Assembly (NCBI GenBank): GCA_963693085.1
Contig: OY856409.1
Coordinates: 504,823,303 to 504,887,302 of the forward strand
DNA length: 64,000 bases
Source of the DNA: Alisma plantago-aquatica
Taxonomy: Eukaryota; Streptophyta; Magnoliopsida; Alismatales; Alismataceae
Direction of reading: 5' to 3'
Shown here: positions 23,860 through 36,774 of the stretch, piece by piece
Layout of the letters: each line of letters opens with the position of its first letter
Numbering within the stretch: the first letter of the stretch is position 1
Program-made: the position numbers and the translations under genes
The notes under the pieces: model-generated
Told to the model about the DNA's origin: nothing
Databases searched by the model: none
What the model saw: the letters and a program-made list of their open reading frames with translations, nothing else

Positions 23860-25301
23860 TTAGGGTCAACTCGTATACCTGAGGCAGATATCACGTGTCC
23901 AAGGAAAGATACTTCCGGTAACCAAAACTCACACTTGCTAAACTCAACATATAGCTTGTGTTCTCTGAGCAAAGTTAGAGCCTGTCAAAGATGTTGTTCA
24001 TGCTGCTTAGCATTTCTACTATAGATCAGAATGTCATCTATAAAGACAACTACACACTGATCGAGGAAAGGTCGTAAGATTCTATTCATGAGTTCCATAA
24101 ATGCAGTCGGCGCATTAGTTAGTCCAAATGACATAATTGTGAACTCATAGTGGTCATACCTTATTCTGAAGGCAGACTTGGGTATGTCATTGTCCTTAAT
24201 ACGGAGTTGATGATATCCTGACCTCAAATCTATCTTTGAGAAGATAGTTGCACCACACAACTGGTCAAAAAGATCATCAATCCTCGGCAGAGGATACTTA
24301 TTCTTTATTGTTACTTTATTTAACTATCTGTAATCAATGCATAACCGCATTGATCCATCTTTCTTTTTAACAAAGAGCATTGGAGCACCCCAAGGCAAAG
24401 TATTCGGTCGGATGAAACCCTTCTCAAGCAACTCCTGCAGCTGTTTCTTGAGTTCTGCCATTTCAGCAAGCGCCATCGTATATGGTGTTTGTGCTATAGG
24501 TTGTGTGTCTGGGATCAAATTGATTTCAAAATCAATTTCCCGAGGCGGTGGTACACTTGGGAGTTCTTCAGGAAATACATCTTCAAATTCCCTGACTACA
24601 GGAACTTCAGCAGGGTTAGGACTTTCCATGGTAGTATCTACCACATGGGCCAAGAATGCATAACATCCTTGCCTCATCAACTTCTCAAAAACCATAGCTG
24701 ACACAAGACAGGTGGGTAGAATCCTTATCTCTCCTTGAAAGATCCATGTGTCACTTTCATCAGCAAACACAGCTTGCTTGGATTCACAATCAAAAACAAC
24801 CTTATACTTTTCCAAGGTATCCATCCCAAGGATTATGTCAAATCCTTGCATCTCAAGTGGTATAAGATCCAATTGAATGCGGTGTTTAGAAAAGAAAAGA
24901 ATACAGGAAGAGCATACCTCCTGCAATACAGAAAACCCTTTCAACAAAGTCTCAAGGAACAAGCTATCTGCTCTATGACTGACTGTCATATTGCAGTTAC
25001 AAATCACCCTTCGAGTGATAAAGTAGTGTGTTGCACTCGGATCAATCAAAACAGATACAATGCAGGATGTAGACATATCAAAATATAACAATTCCATCTG
25101 ACCTGCCACAACCCGAGGGTTGATCACTGCATCAGGTGGACTCATTGCATAGAACCTTGTTGTTGCTTGTAGTTGATTTGGTGCTGAGGATCCAACTTGG
25201 GACGCTTGTCCACATCCTCTAGCTCCTCCTGGAAACTGTCTTCTCTGCGATCCTTGCTGACCCTGCCTTTGGGGTTGGGTTACACTTGCTGGTCTCGCTC
25301 T
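23860..25301 (-). pseudogene. Chromovirus D pol, part 1: protease and reverse transcriptase
   Basis: Continues in frame from gag. Protease: [14 protein letters not shown], a variant of the family D-S/P-G motif, and [20 protein letters not shown]. Reverse transcriptase: [40 protein letters not shown], a stop (TAG 24324-24326) after CIDYR, then [35 protein letters not shown] and the active-site [10 protein letters not shown] stop at 23985-23987 follows HEQHL. Around 23850 the frame shifts, and the sequence after VDPK continues in the frame of the RNase H block. Clearly a dead copy of a normal Tekay-type pol. Confidence 0.92.
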
Positions 25302-26408
25302 GCAATCTTTCATCAGATGCCCCATCTTGCCACATATATAACAACTTTTGTCTTATTGTTGTGGTTTGGATGGTCCTGTAACTGACATAGATGCTGAACT
25401 GCGAGCCCCTTGTAACGGTAGGCTTCGTCCTCTACCTCTACTCGGTGTACACTGTATCTGAGCACTAGGTCTAGGTGGTGGTGGTGTAGGTGCAGAAAAT
25501 CTAGGCTTCTTGAAGTCTCTAGATGAAGATCCCTAGAACTGAGGATATCTCTTATGGGTTTGCCTCTTCTCTACTACGGACCTCTCTATCCTTCGGACTG
25601 ACTCAACGAAGGTCGCAAACCTCTCCCGGTTCTCTAGGGCAGACACGGGAGTAGTCAACTCAGCGTTCAACCCTTTCTCAAACCGCCTGATCCTTTCTTC
25701 ATCTGTAGCATCCATATGCGGACAAAATCACAGCAACTCCATGAACTTAGCTTCATACTCGCTAATGTTCATCAGACCTTGCCTTAACCTCTCGAACTAA
25801 GAGATTTTCTCATATAGGAACGTCTTATGGAAATATCTATTGATAAATTCCCGTCGAAAGACTTCCCACACAACCTCCACACCAGGTCTCTTCTGCTCTT
25901 TCATGGTCCACCAGTGACCAGCACTCCCTTTGAGAAGATAGACAACATGTCTAACCTTCTCAGCTTCTGGGATGTTTAGGATTCTAAAAGCTTTCTCTAG
26001 TTCAGTCAACCACAGATCGGCATCTGCGGGATCAGCCGTTCCAAAGTACTCGGTTGCTCCAACTCGGCGATGTCATTCAAATGTCTTGCTGATTCCTTGT
26101 CGTTCAGGTTGGGTAGGTGCCCTAGGTGCAGGCATGGGCATCCTATCTGTTATGTGTGTCATGGCAGTCATAAACTACCCAAACATGGTCTGGACGGATG
26201 GATTCCCCATGTCAGTTGGATTGAACTGGGGTGGCTCAGGTACAGGTTGTTCTATCTCCTGGTTCCTTGCACCTTCTCGTGGTGCAGCAACGCTACTCTC
26301 TGCCACATATTCCTCATGTGGTCCAGACATCCTTAACTTATCTTCTTCTCCTGAGGAGCAGAAGACACTATTAGATATACTGGAAAACACTAAGAATAGA
26401 CTCGACAT
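25302..26408 (-). pseudogene. Chromovirus D gag: capsid-type domain and CCHC zinc knuckle
   Basis: A single frame begins near 26408 and runs through six in-frame stops (26175, 26073, 25797, 25728, 25533, 25353). Retrotrans_gag signature: DADLWLTELEKAFRILNIPE, VRHVVYLLKGSAGHWWTMKE, VVWEVFRREFINRYFHKTF, EYEAKFMELL and RRFEKGLNAELTTPVSALE. The zinc knuckle [14 protein letters not shown] (CX2CX4HX4C) closes the domain at about 25302-25343. Gag would form the virus-like particle and package RNA. The number of stops against the absence of frame shifts indicates decay mainly by point mutation. Confidence 0.92.
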
Positions 26409-26440
26409 CCTAAGTCCTATGTCTCTATAGACTCAGCGAA

Positions 26441-26458
26441 CCTAGAGCTCTGATACCA
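26441..26458 (-). other. Primer binding site (tRNA-iMet) of chromovirus D
   Basis: Minus strand TGGTATCAGAGCTCTAGG, six bases inside the 5' LTR boundary at 26465. Confidence 0.85.
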
Positions 26459-28157
26459 CTAGATTGAGACGATCCATCACGGAAAACGAGATTAACTAAT
26501 GTGGAAGCAAATTATTAGCAGTGGAATTATGAAAATTTCTAAAAATTAAAACTTTTTGGAAAGAGATATTTAAACCATAACTCCTTTATCAGAAAACAAG
26601 GTAAATTGTTTACATCATAGCTTGATATCCCATCTCTATGATTACATACATCCATTGCCTTATTATCTGTATAGGGCAAGATCCAAAATCTCAAGGCACT
26701 ATGCCAAAAACTTCAGACCTACTGACTCCTAGGACCTGAGAGTACAGAGACGACATAAGACATACTATCTAGAAGACTTGGCACTCAGTATCTCCACCTG
26801 AGATTCACTGCTGCCCCTGGTGTTGCTGCTGGTGATACTGCCCACCCTCAGATTGGTTCCTCCGTCCTCGACGTACGTCCACCTAAAAAGTCGAATCCCA
26901 CGGGGGTGAGACAATTTTAAATAATTGTCCCAGCAAGAGTTATAACTCTTCCCCAGAAGCTTTGTTATAGCAATAAAGGATTAACATAAGCAATATAATC
27001 TTTAAGGCATTCAACAATAGATTTGGTATTAAGTAAGACAACATTTACTTAAGAAATCATATCAATAAGGAATATGAAGAACATGTATACTAGTTACTTG
27101 ACTAGAACATTTATAAACAATGTAACATCAATCATTGTTTCTTGTAGTTCAACCTAAGCAGTTATGCTACGTGGCTGATTAGGTTTTACAATCATTATTA
27201 TGCCCTACGGATATGAGGTATATTGCTCATACTCCAACCGAACATTACTAAATCACATCGGTACCATACATAGGTCATCAAAAGAGTTAGATTCTTATGA
27301 CCTCATCTTCCTCAGTCAGTGTGAGGTTCAACATGCAGGACATCTTGTGTCTCTGCTAAGATAGCTTTCCAGGGTATTCTGGCAACTTCACTATCAGAGT
27401 TACAGTGACGTTATGTACTCTCTTCGTCATCGAAAGATCTCTTGTTTATCTCTCATCGATGCAGCATTAAAGGTTCCCTCGGGAGATTAGTGAAACATCA
27501 CCCCGGCATAAACACATAATGAAGGATTGATGGATTAAAATACATCTTACATCAATTCCTACACTAGGACGTAAGGATATTCACATCCATAAACCCCCAC
27601 ATACTCAAAAGTATGTGTTCCAGGAGTTCCCTTAGGAAAACCTGTTTCACCATCATTTGGCTTCTGACAATGATAGATCTATGATCAGGGCTCTACATGA
27701 TATGATTATACTTGATTATTTAGGTACATTTTAGCATTCTTTTAGCATCAAGTATGTTCTCAATCATTAATCATTCAAACACTACTATAAAAGAAGAATA
27801 CTAAATGTATCAAGTTTAACTCATATCAGTTATCATATGGATATTAATTCTTAACCATCTCATCATATGATTTAGGAACATGGTTATTTAAACCCTCAGA
27901 TTATCATAACCCTTGCTACCAAGTGACATATAAGCATCAAGTCATCTAATAACATGACCTTGATTGAAGCAATGTATATACTATTCACATATCATTACTC
28001 TAAAAGCTTATAATTTTTTTCAAGGAATATGACATCATAACTCTTACCTGGCTATGACCAGCTCATAATATCAACCTGTATGACTTATACAAATAAGGAC
28101 ATGCATATATAACAATGTCAGCACAATACCAAAACTTTTGAATTTCTTTATAGGACA

Positions 28158-28272
28158 CCACGGTCGTGCCACCTTGCACGGTCGTGCAAAGTAAGGCTAC
28201 CACGGCCATGCTCCCTTACACGGTCGTGCAAGTTAAGGCTACCACGGCCGTGCTCCCTTACACGGTCGTGCT
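28158..28272. repeat. 42-bp tandem repeat with CACGGTCGTG palindromes (D 5' LTR)
   Basis: Counterpart of 18376-18490. Here more copies read CACGGTCGTG or CACGGCCGTG exactly. Confidence 0.85.
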
Positions 28273-28839
28273 ATAGAAGACCATTACATGATTCATATTT
28301 ATATATATATGTATTCTAATCTTTCATTCTTTCAACTTGATTAGGTCACATCAACCCTTAAATCAAGTACATACTACTATTGTTAACATAGTGTATCAAG
28401 CTATTAATCCTATAAACAATTAAGAATTCTCCCTTTAATTGGTACTAGTCACTTAGGTACTATTAGGGTTTCAACCTTTGTGCCTTCATTGTTTGTCATT
28501 ACTAATCATCATTGGATCAATAGAACATTCATCATCTTAATTCCCAAAGATTCAATCACATTGGACCTCCATTACATAAGGTATCCAATTGAATTAGGGT
28601 TTCCAATGTTGATTACTTCAATCATTGAATTCATGGAACCAATCATCAATTGGACCTATACTCATACCTCAATTGAGTTTAATAGGTCAACCTTCAACTT
28701 ATTTGACCCTCAATTGACCATCAATTAGGGTTTAAATCAATTGAATTAGGGTTTGGAATCAATAACCCTTCAACATATTTCAATGTGGGTTTAATTGATT
28801 TGAACCCATTGAACCATCATTCAATTGAGACATGAGATG

Positions 28840-30190
28840 ACCCCAAATGGTCTTGGGATCGTTTGGATGACCTCCAAACGTTCTTGAGACTGTTTTCCCA
28901 TCATATCATCAAAATCCAAGTCAACCAATTAAGGTTTGGATCATTGGATTGATCACCAAAACAACAATTGATTACACTCCAACTTAGTATCATTGGATCA
29001 TCAATTGCTTAACCATACTCACCCCTAGACCTCCAAACGGTCTTGGGTGACCTCCAAACGGTCTTGAGACCATTTGGATGAGTTCCAAATGGTCTTGAGA
29101 CCGTTTGGCTCACTCAACCCTTGGATTCTAGTAGAAAATCATTAGGGCTTGAGCTATTGAGTTGATCATCAAATCAACAATTGATTGCTTTGTAATTGCG
29201 TACCTTCGGACCTTCAATTGGTCAAATATACTAAACCCCAGACCTCCAAACGGTCTTGGGTGATCCCCAAACAGTCTGGAGACCATTTGGGTGATCCCCA
29301 AACGGTTTTGAAACCGTTTGGGTCAATCAACCCAAAATAATCAACTCATTTCAATGCAAAACCAACACTTAACCGATTAGGGTTAACACCATATCTTTTC
29401 TCCTTCAAACACTTAACCATATCCAACCCTAGACCTCCAAACGGTCTTGGGTGACCCCCAAACGGTCTTGAGACCATTTGGGTGATCCCCAAACGGTTTT
29501 GAAACCGTTGGGGCAAGAAAACCCAAAAAGTCAAATCAATCAAGTTCAAAGTCAACACTTAATCCAATTAGTGTTTACCTAATTGATTAGCCTTCAAATC
29601 ATGATTCCTTTGGAATTAACCTATAAATTTGGTGAGCTATTAACCAACATAATTATGAACAGGAATCGCAAACGGTCAACCCTTGGTCAACTCCCTCGAA
29701 TGGTTTTGAAACCGTTTTCCCAAAACGTTCAAGTTAATCCGGTTGGAAATCAGCACTTAATCCAATTAGGTTTACCTAATGGATTAGCCTTTAACTCATG
29801 ATTCCTTGGGAGTTAACCTATCAAATTTGGTGGGTTATTAACTAACATAATTATTAACAGGAATACCAAACTTTAAACCCTTGGTCAACGCCCTCAAACG
29901 GTTTTGAAACCGTTTTCCCAAACAGTTCAAGTTAATCAGGTTGGAAATCAGCACTTAATCCAATTAGGTTTACCTAATTGATTAGCCTTTAACTCATGAT
30001 TCCTTGGGAGTTAACCTATCCAATTTGGTGGGTTATTAACTAACATAATTATAAACAGGAATACCAAACGGTCAATGCTTGGTCAACTCACTCAAATGGT
30101 CTCAGAGACCGTTTGCTCCAACCAACCTTGTGAAACCGTTTGCCCTTCAAACGGTTTTGCAAACCGTTTGGCCAAGGGGGGGCAAGACCA
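28840..30190. repeat. Cluster of CAAACGGT...ACCGTTTG palindromes (D 5' LTR)
   Basis: Same cluster as 19090-20465 with scattered point changes, including CAAACGGTTTTGAAACCGTT and CAAACGGTTTTGCAAACCGT followed by TTGG. Confidence 0.85.
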
Positions 30191-30616
30191 TTTTCTAAAG
30201 TAGCATTGGTAATCACGCCCATCTTATTCTACCTCCAGATCCAGGTCTTTTCCTCATGGTTTTAGTTGCAAGAAAGCAAGGAAGGATGGGGGAAAGAAGG
30301 ACAAATTACTTTTGCAAGAAAGAAAGATGCATAACAAAGTTTAAGGGTTTAGAGTTATAAAACCCACCTTAGAACCAGCTCTAGAGCTCCAAGATTCGAA
30401 GCTTTAATGGTGGCTTGAGATCCACAGGTCGTCCAAGGTTCCTTCTTCAAGAATTGGTTGGAAAGGATGGCTAGAAAGAAGAACTAAGTAAGAAAAACTA
30501 GCAAACCAACCTTGCAACATGATTTCCTCCATGAATTCGAGCAAGATGATGATCAAAGCTTACCTAGAACTGCTTGGCCGTTCTCCTCTTCTCCAGAGCT
30601 CTGTCTTAAGTCGGTC

Positions 30617-30720
30617 TAAGCAAGGGGATAAGAAGGGAAGTGAAGGAAACGATCCTTGCTAAGTGAGATAAGCAAGGGGATAGGAAGGGAAGTGAAGGAA
30701 ACGATCCTTGCTAAGTGAGA
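30617..30720. repeat. 52-bp exact-period tandem duplication in D 5' LTR
   Basis: TAAGCAAGGGGATAAGAAGG through CTAAGTGAGA occurs at 30617-30668 and again at 30669-30720 with one or two changes. The 3' LTR (about 20882-20935) has only one unit, so the duplication is later than insertion. Confidence 0.9.
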
Positions 30721-30727
30721 AAAAGTG

Positions 30728-30737
30728 TATATATACT
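30728..30737 (-). promoter_or_regulatory. Candidate LTR promoter TATA box (D 5' LTR)
   Basis: GTATATATAC, as at 20941-20950. This copy would drive the element's own transcript, starting roughly 30 bases farther left and running through the rest of the LTR into gag. Confidence 0.45.
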
Positions 30738-31428
30738 TTGGGTGAAATTCCAACATAAGGACAACTATTTTCTTGATTTCTCAACTAGGTCCTTCCCTTC
30801 TTCTAGGCCACGTTTCTACTCTTCTTACTTCATAAAAACTGATCTTAAACCCAATATCTAAGGATAAAGAAAGCCAACTTCTTACTAAGTTGCACATATA
30901 GAAGGGTTATTAGGCTTATAACTTGATTATTTAATTTATAAGGGTTATCATTCTTATTTGATTATTCAATTAAAGTGCCCTCTTCATAATTCTTACTCTA
31001 AATGATGCCAAGAGTCATAAAAGATACTCTAGGAGGTGTATTTTACAATTTGCACCCCATATTTTGGGTAAATTGCACTTTACACCAAAACTAGGGTTTT
31101 AAGTACAAGGATTGCTCCACAAGTTGCATCTTGGTGCCCAAACTTGAAGAATCCATCATACTTCATCATATTCATTCTTATGATGTCTCAACACCACAGG
31201 AACATATTAACATGTGCAAATTTCAAGTTAACCCCTTTTAATTGGGTAATTTGCACATAAGTCCCTATTAACAAAACAATATTATAACATTGTTCAAAAA
31301 GAGCATAAATAGAATTATATGTTCCTCATAAGCTTTAATTACATACCAAAAGATAATCACAAGTATCTAATTACATAATTAAGCAAAACACCTAGGGTTA
31401 GTTCATAACCCAGGTCAGGGATGTTACA

Positions 31429-31433
31429 TAATG
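31429..31433. repeat. 5-bp target site duplication of chromovirus D, right copy
   Basis: TAATG after the terminal TTACA. Family A internal sequence resumes with AGTTTGAATTTGAG. Confidence 0.92.
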
Positions 31434-31855
31434 AGTTTGAATTTGAGTATGAAATATGAAATTGTGAGAAAACGCTATGAACTAAGATGCATACTAGATG
31501 ATCTTCTTTATAAAGGAAATTGATGAATGCAGATGATAATATGTGAATGAGTCATAATCTTAATCCATGAGATACACAATAAAAAAAAGGATGTGAAAGG
31601 TGATGTGAATCAGATCTTGATAAATGATGTATTACTAATATCTTTGAAGTAAGTGTTTGTAATACTCAAGGAGAGATATGATGATGACATAGGATGAAAT
31701 ATCCATCTAATACCAAAAAAGATGTCATATGAAAGAAAGATAAAATGGAATACATTCTAACTAGATGTTGAGAGAGATGAATGATTAGATGATATGATAT
31801 TATTTTGTATCTTTTCTTGGATTTTGGGATGAAATCCTAAAAGGAGGGGAGAATT
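31434..31855 (+). other. Family A internal region 2, right part (with polypurine tract 31839-31853)
   Basis: Continues the sequence broken at 16686 and ends in TTTTGGGATGAAATCC and AAAAGGAGGGGAGAA before LTR copy 3. The two parts together are about 800 bp, like internal region 1. No coding capacity seen. Confidence 0.85.
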
Positions 31856-34800
31856 TGTAATGACTCGTTTTCAAATTAGTCATCTGATTAGGGTTTACTT
31901 GGATAATTGTATCCTTAATTAAGTTGATCATTGTTTAAAACTTGATTAGTGATGGTAGTTAAATTTTCATGTTTTAAATATAATAATAACTTTTAATCAT
32001 ACTTTGATCCACCTAATTAGGGTTAACATTTCAGAAACCCTAATCGGCCCAAATTAGGGTTTTGGTGATATATGAATACAGAATTTGATAAGTATATTGT
32101 CTCACTAAATGATTTTTAGTATTTTATGTGTGACTATGATTTAATTAAAATTTGTATATGATTTTTACATATAAAAGTTGAACAACATTGAAAAATATAA
32201 TAATTTTTTAAGAATTTTCTTACATGTTTATCGATCGAGTTTCAAACTCAACTGATCATATTATTGATTGATATAGCAGTGTGGTAATTGAATTTTATCT
32301 TTTTATTGGTATATCCAATTGATCTCAAAGTTTAACTGTACTTGATAAACTCAATTATAGACACCCTTTTAAATTGGAGTAATTTTTGGATGACTTTGGT
32401 CTCTACAGAGTGGGTGTCGGTCGAGTTCTGTGAAGGACAAACTCGACCGACCATGCTGCTGACTGCAATATAGTAGTGTAGTATATGATTTTTATTTATT
32501 TATTGGTAATTCCAAATGATCTAAAAATTTTAACGTTTATTATAAACTCAATTTCAGATATTGGATTAAATTATCATAGTTTTTGTATGAGGTTTGAGTT
32601 CTGAAACATGTGGTTTTGGTCAAGTTTATAACTCAGCCGACCAACCAGTTTGAGCAAAATAAAAATACATTGAGGGGCTTGTTTGCAAATGTTCTAAGAA
32701 CCTCAATTCATCTATATCACTAAACTAACACACAAGGAGCTCTCATAACTCATTCTTCCTATCAAAGAAACGAAATTCTTGAGAGATAGGAGAGCTAGAG
32801 TTTTTAGTAGAGAAAGTGCAGGAGATGACGACCTAGGGTTTCTCTATCCAAGATATGATGAAATCAAGTAAGTTTAGCTTCTTTGCATAGCATTTCATGG
32901 TGAATCTTCTCTCACATGTCAAGACTCTGTCCCTCCCCTAATTTTTTCGAAATCACATCAAATCTCCCCCTTTTCTCACTCTTTCTCTTCTAATCCCCAT
33001 TTCTAGGGTTTCCTAGTTGAGAGAAGAAAGAATTGGATTCGTCTGTGAGCGTTTGATTGGGTTTCCAAAAATTCAGAGGTTGAACTCCATTTTTAAGGTT
33101 CTTGGCACCTAAGTTGAGTGTTTTTCTCCCTCCTAAGCTTTGTATTCATGCTGAAAGCCTAATTCAATCCGGCTAAAACAATCAGAAACCTTGTTTGTAT
33201 ATGTATGTGATTGGATTTGATTTGGGAAAGATATTGGGCAATCCAATTTTATTGATTTTGATTATTTCTCATTGATTGAAACTTGATTAGTTCTTGTTAT
33301 ATTGATTGAGGATGAATGGGTATTCTTATGGGTAGATGACAATGGTATTTCATGTGAATTTTGCCTAAAAATCAGCCCACTGGTCGATATGCTTGGAATT
33401 GAATTGACATGTATAAAGTCATATTTGAACTGTACTAGATTGTATTATACAAGTGTATTGTTGAATGTTAATGGAATTGAATGACCAAATATCCTAATTA
33501 GGTTTTGTGTTGAGGAAGTGAATGAAATGAGTCAATTAATCAATGTATACTTATGATTGATGAATGGAATGTGTGAAAATGGAAACTAGGGTTTCCATGT
33601 TTGTGAATAACCCTAATGAACCCTTGAGACATGATTGGATTACTGAATTATATGATTATTATGATATGTTGAGCTAAGGAATGACTTCTTGAAAACCCTA
33701 AAGTTTATTACTAATACAATTATGAGTGATAATGCTAGAACTTGTATATGATATTTGAAATGTGAGCAAATGCTGAAGTTGAAAGTATTAATACTTCAAT
33801 TGAATATGATGAGTCTTACTATATCATATAAGTCTAATGCATTTGTTTTAGTATAATAAAGAACGATCATTGTTGATTATGGGAATGACATTAGTAGTCA
33901 ATGTCAAGGTACATTTATCTGAATATAAGAGACAATATGAACAAGATGTACTTAAAGGTGATTGCAAGATAAAGATGAAACTAATGAAGAGAGTATGATG
34001 AAGTATTTTATCTTTTATTTAATTACATATGGATTAACCCAAATTAAATAAAATATATTAAGAATTGTACTTTGATCAATGTTATGTAGAAGAAAAGCAT
34101 TGTATGTAAAGTGAATCAAGAACGATTGGTCCAGATGATGTAATGAACATGAAATGAAAGAAGCTGAGACTACTGAGTATAAAATGATGGAAAAGGATAG
34201 GAATTAGTAGATGATTCTAAGAATGTTACTCTTACCCTAAAATGATGAGTTTGATAATGCTAATGAATGGTACTCTCAAATGGGCGATTAAGAGATGTAC
34301 ATAACTGTATTTGAATTCAACTAAATGATGAAACTCAAGTATTTGAATTGACTTACAAGAATGTGTTCTTGTATTGTGATTGTTTGATAGAATACTTATA
34401 TTATGAGAATGATCTATTTTGATGGAATTCAAATGATAATAAACATGTGTTGACTAGCAACCCCATATGAAAAATATGAAATAACAGGAGAAGAGAACTA
34501 AGTTTGTTATGTATGTATATGCATGAAATTTATTTACATCTATTGAGATTAGATGGAACAAGCATATGTTGTATGATAAATCTATTTTGAGTATGAGGAA
34601 TGATACATGATGTCTATATGCTTTTACTATTGCTAGTTCTAATGCCTCTACTAATATTTGTTAAGAACTGTGGTATACAATGAACATATGAGGAATATGT
34701 TGAAATGGAATTTAATATGCACTCCTTACTTTGAGAAACCTTGGTAAGGGTAAATGTTGCATAATGAGATTATGTCTAGGGATTAAAGCCCACTGATGAT

Positions 34801-36769
34801 GATAAAACCCTGATGGGGTAAATGATGGACAATAAGAATATGTCTTGGACTGAAGGCCCACTATTGATGATTTCTTTGAGTTGATGTAGAAGATAGAAAT
34901 AATCATATTTGTTGCAATCTATAGACTTATTGTGCTTCTTGCTTTGATCATTGCTCTTATTGATAAACTTAATCTGTTTCATGTTATTATAGTTACACGA
35001 GAATACACATATATGATATATGATGTTTTGAATTCTTGTAAGATGAGTAAAAGAGATTAATAACAAGTGAAATGATGGAACATCTAGTTAGGTGCCCTGA
35101 ACACCGTGAGTTTCCCCCGAAGACCACACCGGGGAAACAAAACGAATCTCCTTGTAGTAATCAATGAATTATGAGAAGGATTTTCGGAGTGTGGATCGAG
35201 ACCTTAAAGGTTAGACCACCAGGATTTAGGAGTGAGTCATCTGGAGTGGCTCTGGCCCTAAATCCTTGCTGTGAAAGTCTATGTCCAGATGGAATAGACT
35301 CTGTTGAAATGAAATATGTGAAATGTGAAATGAAAAATATGTGAAATATTGTGATATGTGATATATTGTTTTGTTGGTTCCTATCTTGTGTACCCAAGAT
35401 GAGGACGTGAGCCTCTTTAGGCAACCCTGAGGTGGTCAGGGTCTGTGGTTGATATCTTAGGGTGTTCGGATAAACCCTAAGATAGTAATGGTGAGTCGTT
35501 GACATGAGAATCAGTTGTGGTGACTTCTACTTGGTGAGGTACAAGCCAAGTAGTTTCATGGCAAATGAATAAAAGTTGATATGTCGTATAGAATATGATT
35601 TGAATGGTTGTTACATTCTTTGTATTTCTACTTGATGATTTATTATTGTTGATTATGCTTCATGTTGAGGAAAGTAATCATATTGATATGGATATTTTCT
35701 ATTTCATATTATGATATGTCATGCTGACAAGTTATAAATGATGGGATTTATATCCATTTTGAATATGAGTTGGATTGCTTGCTATTTGATAGTATTGTTT
35801 GGTCAAAATGTTTTATGTGTACTTCAGTTTTAGGACTACAAGATGTGTTCCTGGTCCGGCTGGTGTAGTGTCACAAATATAATGTTATTGTTATGTATTG
35901 ATTCAAAATGCTTAGAACTTGACTTATTACTCATGTAGTAAGATTCTTAATTTGAACTAGAAGTATCTAATGATTTGTTCATGTCCAGCTGATGGAGTGT
36001 CACAAGGGTAATGTTATTGTTATGTATTGATTCAAAAATGGTTAGAACTTATCTTATTTCACATGCAGTAGGGCTCTTAATCTGAACTGAGAAGTATCTG
36101 CTGATTTGTTCATAGACATACTCTAAAAGATGTTTCAAGGTTATAATTGGTTCAAGTGATTGCCTTATCTAAGGGATTAGATTACCATTGCAAGATATAT
36201 TTGACTCATTATAGAACTTTTTGCTATACTTTTCAATATTTGCATGTTTCTTTTAAGTTTTATACTTAATCTGATGTTGATGCATGTACCTAGCTTGAGT
36301 GGGAGGTATCCACTCACTGGGGCTCTATATGAGTCTCATGAGGTTGTTTCAAATGTTTTTAGGTATAATGCTATCCAGCGGAGAGGTCATGACAAAGAAG
36401 ATATAAATAGTATAATCTAGATAGATTACAATGTCCATGTACTCTCTCTTTCCCGGGATGGGTTGTAGATTAAGTTTGTTTATCAATGTACATGTATTAG
36501 ATGTAAACTGAACCGTATATGAGAACAAGATTTGATTCTAGATTTAATGTAGTTGAATATGATTTGTGATATCTGAATGTGATGTCCTTGATGTGACATT
36601 GATTTATGAGTTTGTGAAGAAAGAAAAAGGAAAAATTTATCTGTGTTTTTCATATATTGTTTAATCGCCTTTGTCGAGAATTCATTGTTTTATTTCATAA
36701 TCTGGGTTTAGGTTTGGTATTATCTCTAATGGTTGGTATTTATGCTGATCAAAAGAGTGGGTCCCGATA
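31856..36769 (+). repeat. Family A LTR, copy 3
   Basis: 4,914 bp, TGTAATGACTCG to CCCGATA. Colinear with copies 1 and 2; telo-box inverted repeat 32035-32062 and CGGTCGAG inverted repeat 32416-32451. It is followed by GTAAG, not by a primer site, so it is the outer right end of the array. Confidence 0.9.
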
Positions 36770-36774
36770 GTAAG
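36770..36774. repeat. 5-bp target site duplication, right copy (family A array)
   Basis: GTAAG, matching 586-590. Confidence 0.8.

Larger units (their letters stand above)
16687..31428 (-). mobile_element. Tekay/Del-like Ty3 chromovirus 'D', complete structure, coding region dead
   Basis: 14,742 bp on the minus strand: 5' LTR 26465-31428, primer site 26441-26458, gag-pol 21691-26408, polypurine tract near 21645-21657, 3' LTR 16687-21642. LTRs run TGTAACATCC to ...GTATCA in element sense. The presence of a C-terminal chromodomain after integrase, the iMet primer and the very long LTRs fit the Tekay/Del clade. It inserted into family A internal region 2 with a TAATG duplication. About a dozen in-frame stops, one frameshift and a lost integrase aspartate make it unable to move on its own. 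Confidence 0.93.
26465..31428 (-). repeat. Chromovirus D 5' LTR (4,964 bp)
   Basis: Right LTR on the plus strand, colinear with 16687-21642 and nearly the same length. Distinct features are a private 52-bp tandem duplication (30617-30720) and a short AT run where the partner has (AT)23. It also has the 42-bp repeat at 28158-28272, the palindrome cluster at 28840-30190 and a TATA-like box at 30728-30737. Confidence 0.92.
591..36769 (+). mobile_element. Tandem LTR-retrotransposon array, family A (LTR-int-LTR-int-LTR), gene-less, giant LTRs
   Basis: Three copies of an about 4.91-kb LTR (591-10595 after removing a LINE, 11394-16308, 31856-36769) alternate with two internal regions of about 0.8 kb. 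Each LTR starts TGTAATGAC and ends CCCAACA, CCCCATA or CCCGATA. Each internal region starts with a tRNA-iMet primer site and ends with a polypurine tract. No gag or pol is present, so the family is non-autonomous (LARD-like, but with most of its length in the LTRs). The array is flanked by GTAAG on both sides. Internal region 2 is interrupted by chromovirus D. The plus orientation follows from the primer site and polypurine tract order. An array with one outer duplication is best explained by unequal recombination between LTRs of an original single insertion (inference). Confidence 0.85.

Noticed and set aside
16687..31428. Family A and D being the same element family
   Set aside because: LTR bodies do not align by eye; only the terminal signature and primer site are shared. 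D's TSD also shows it is a separate later insertion.
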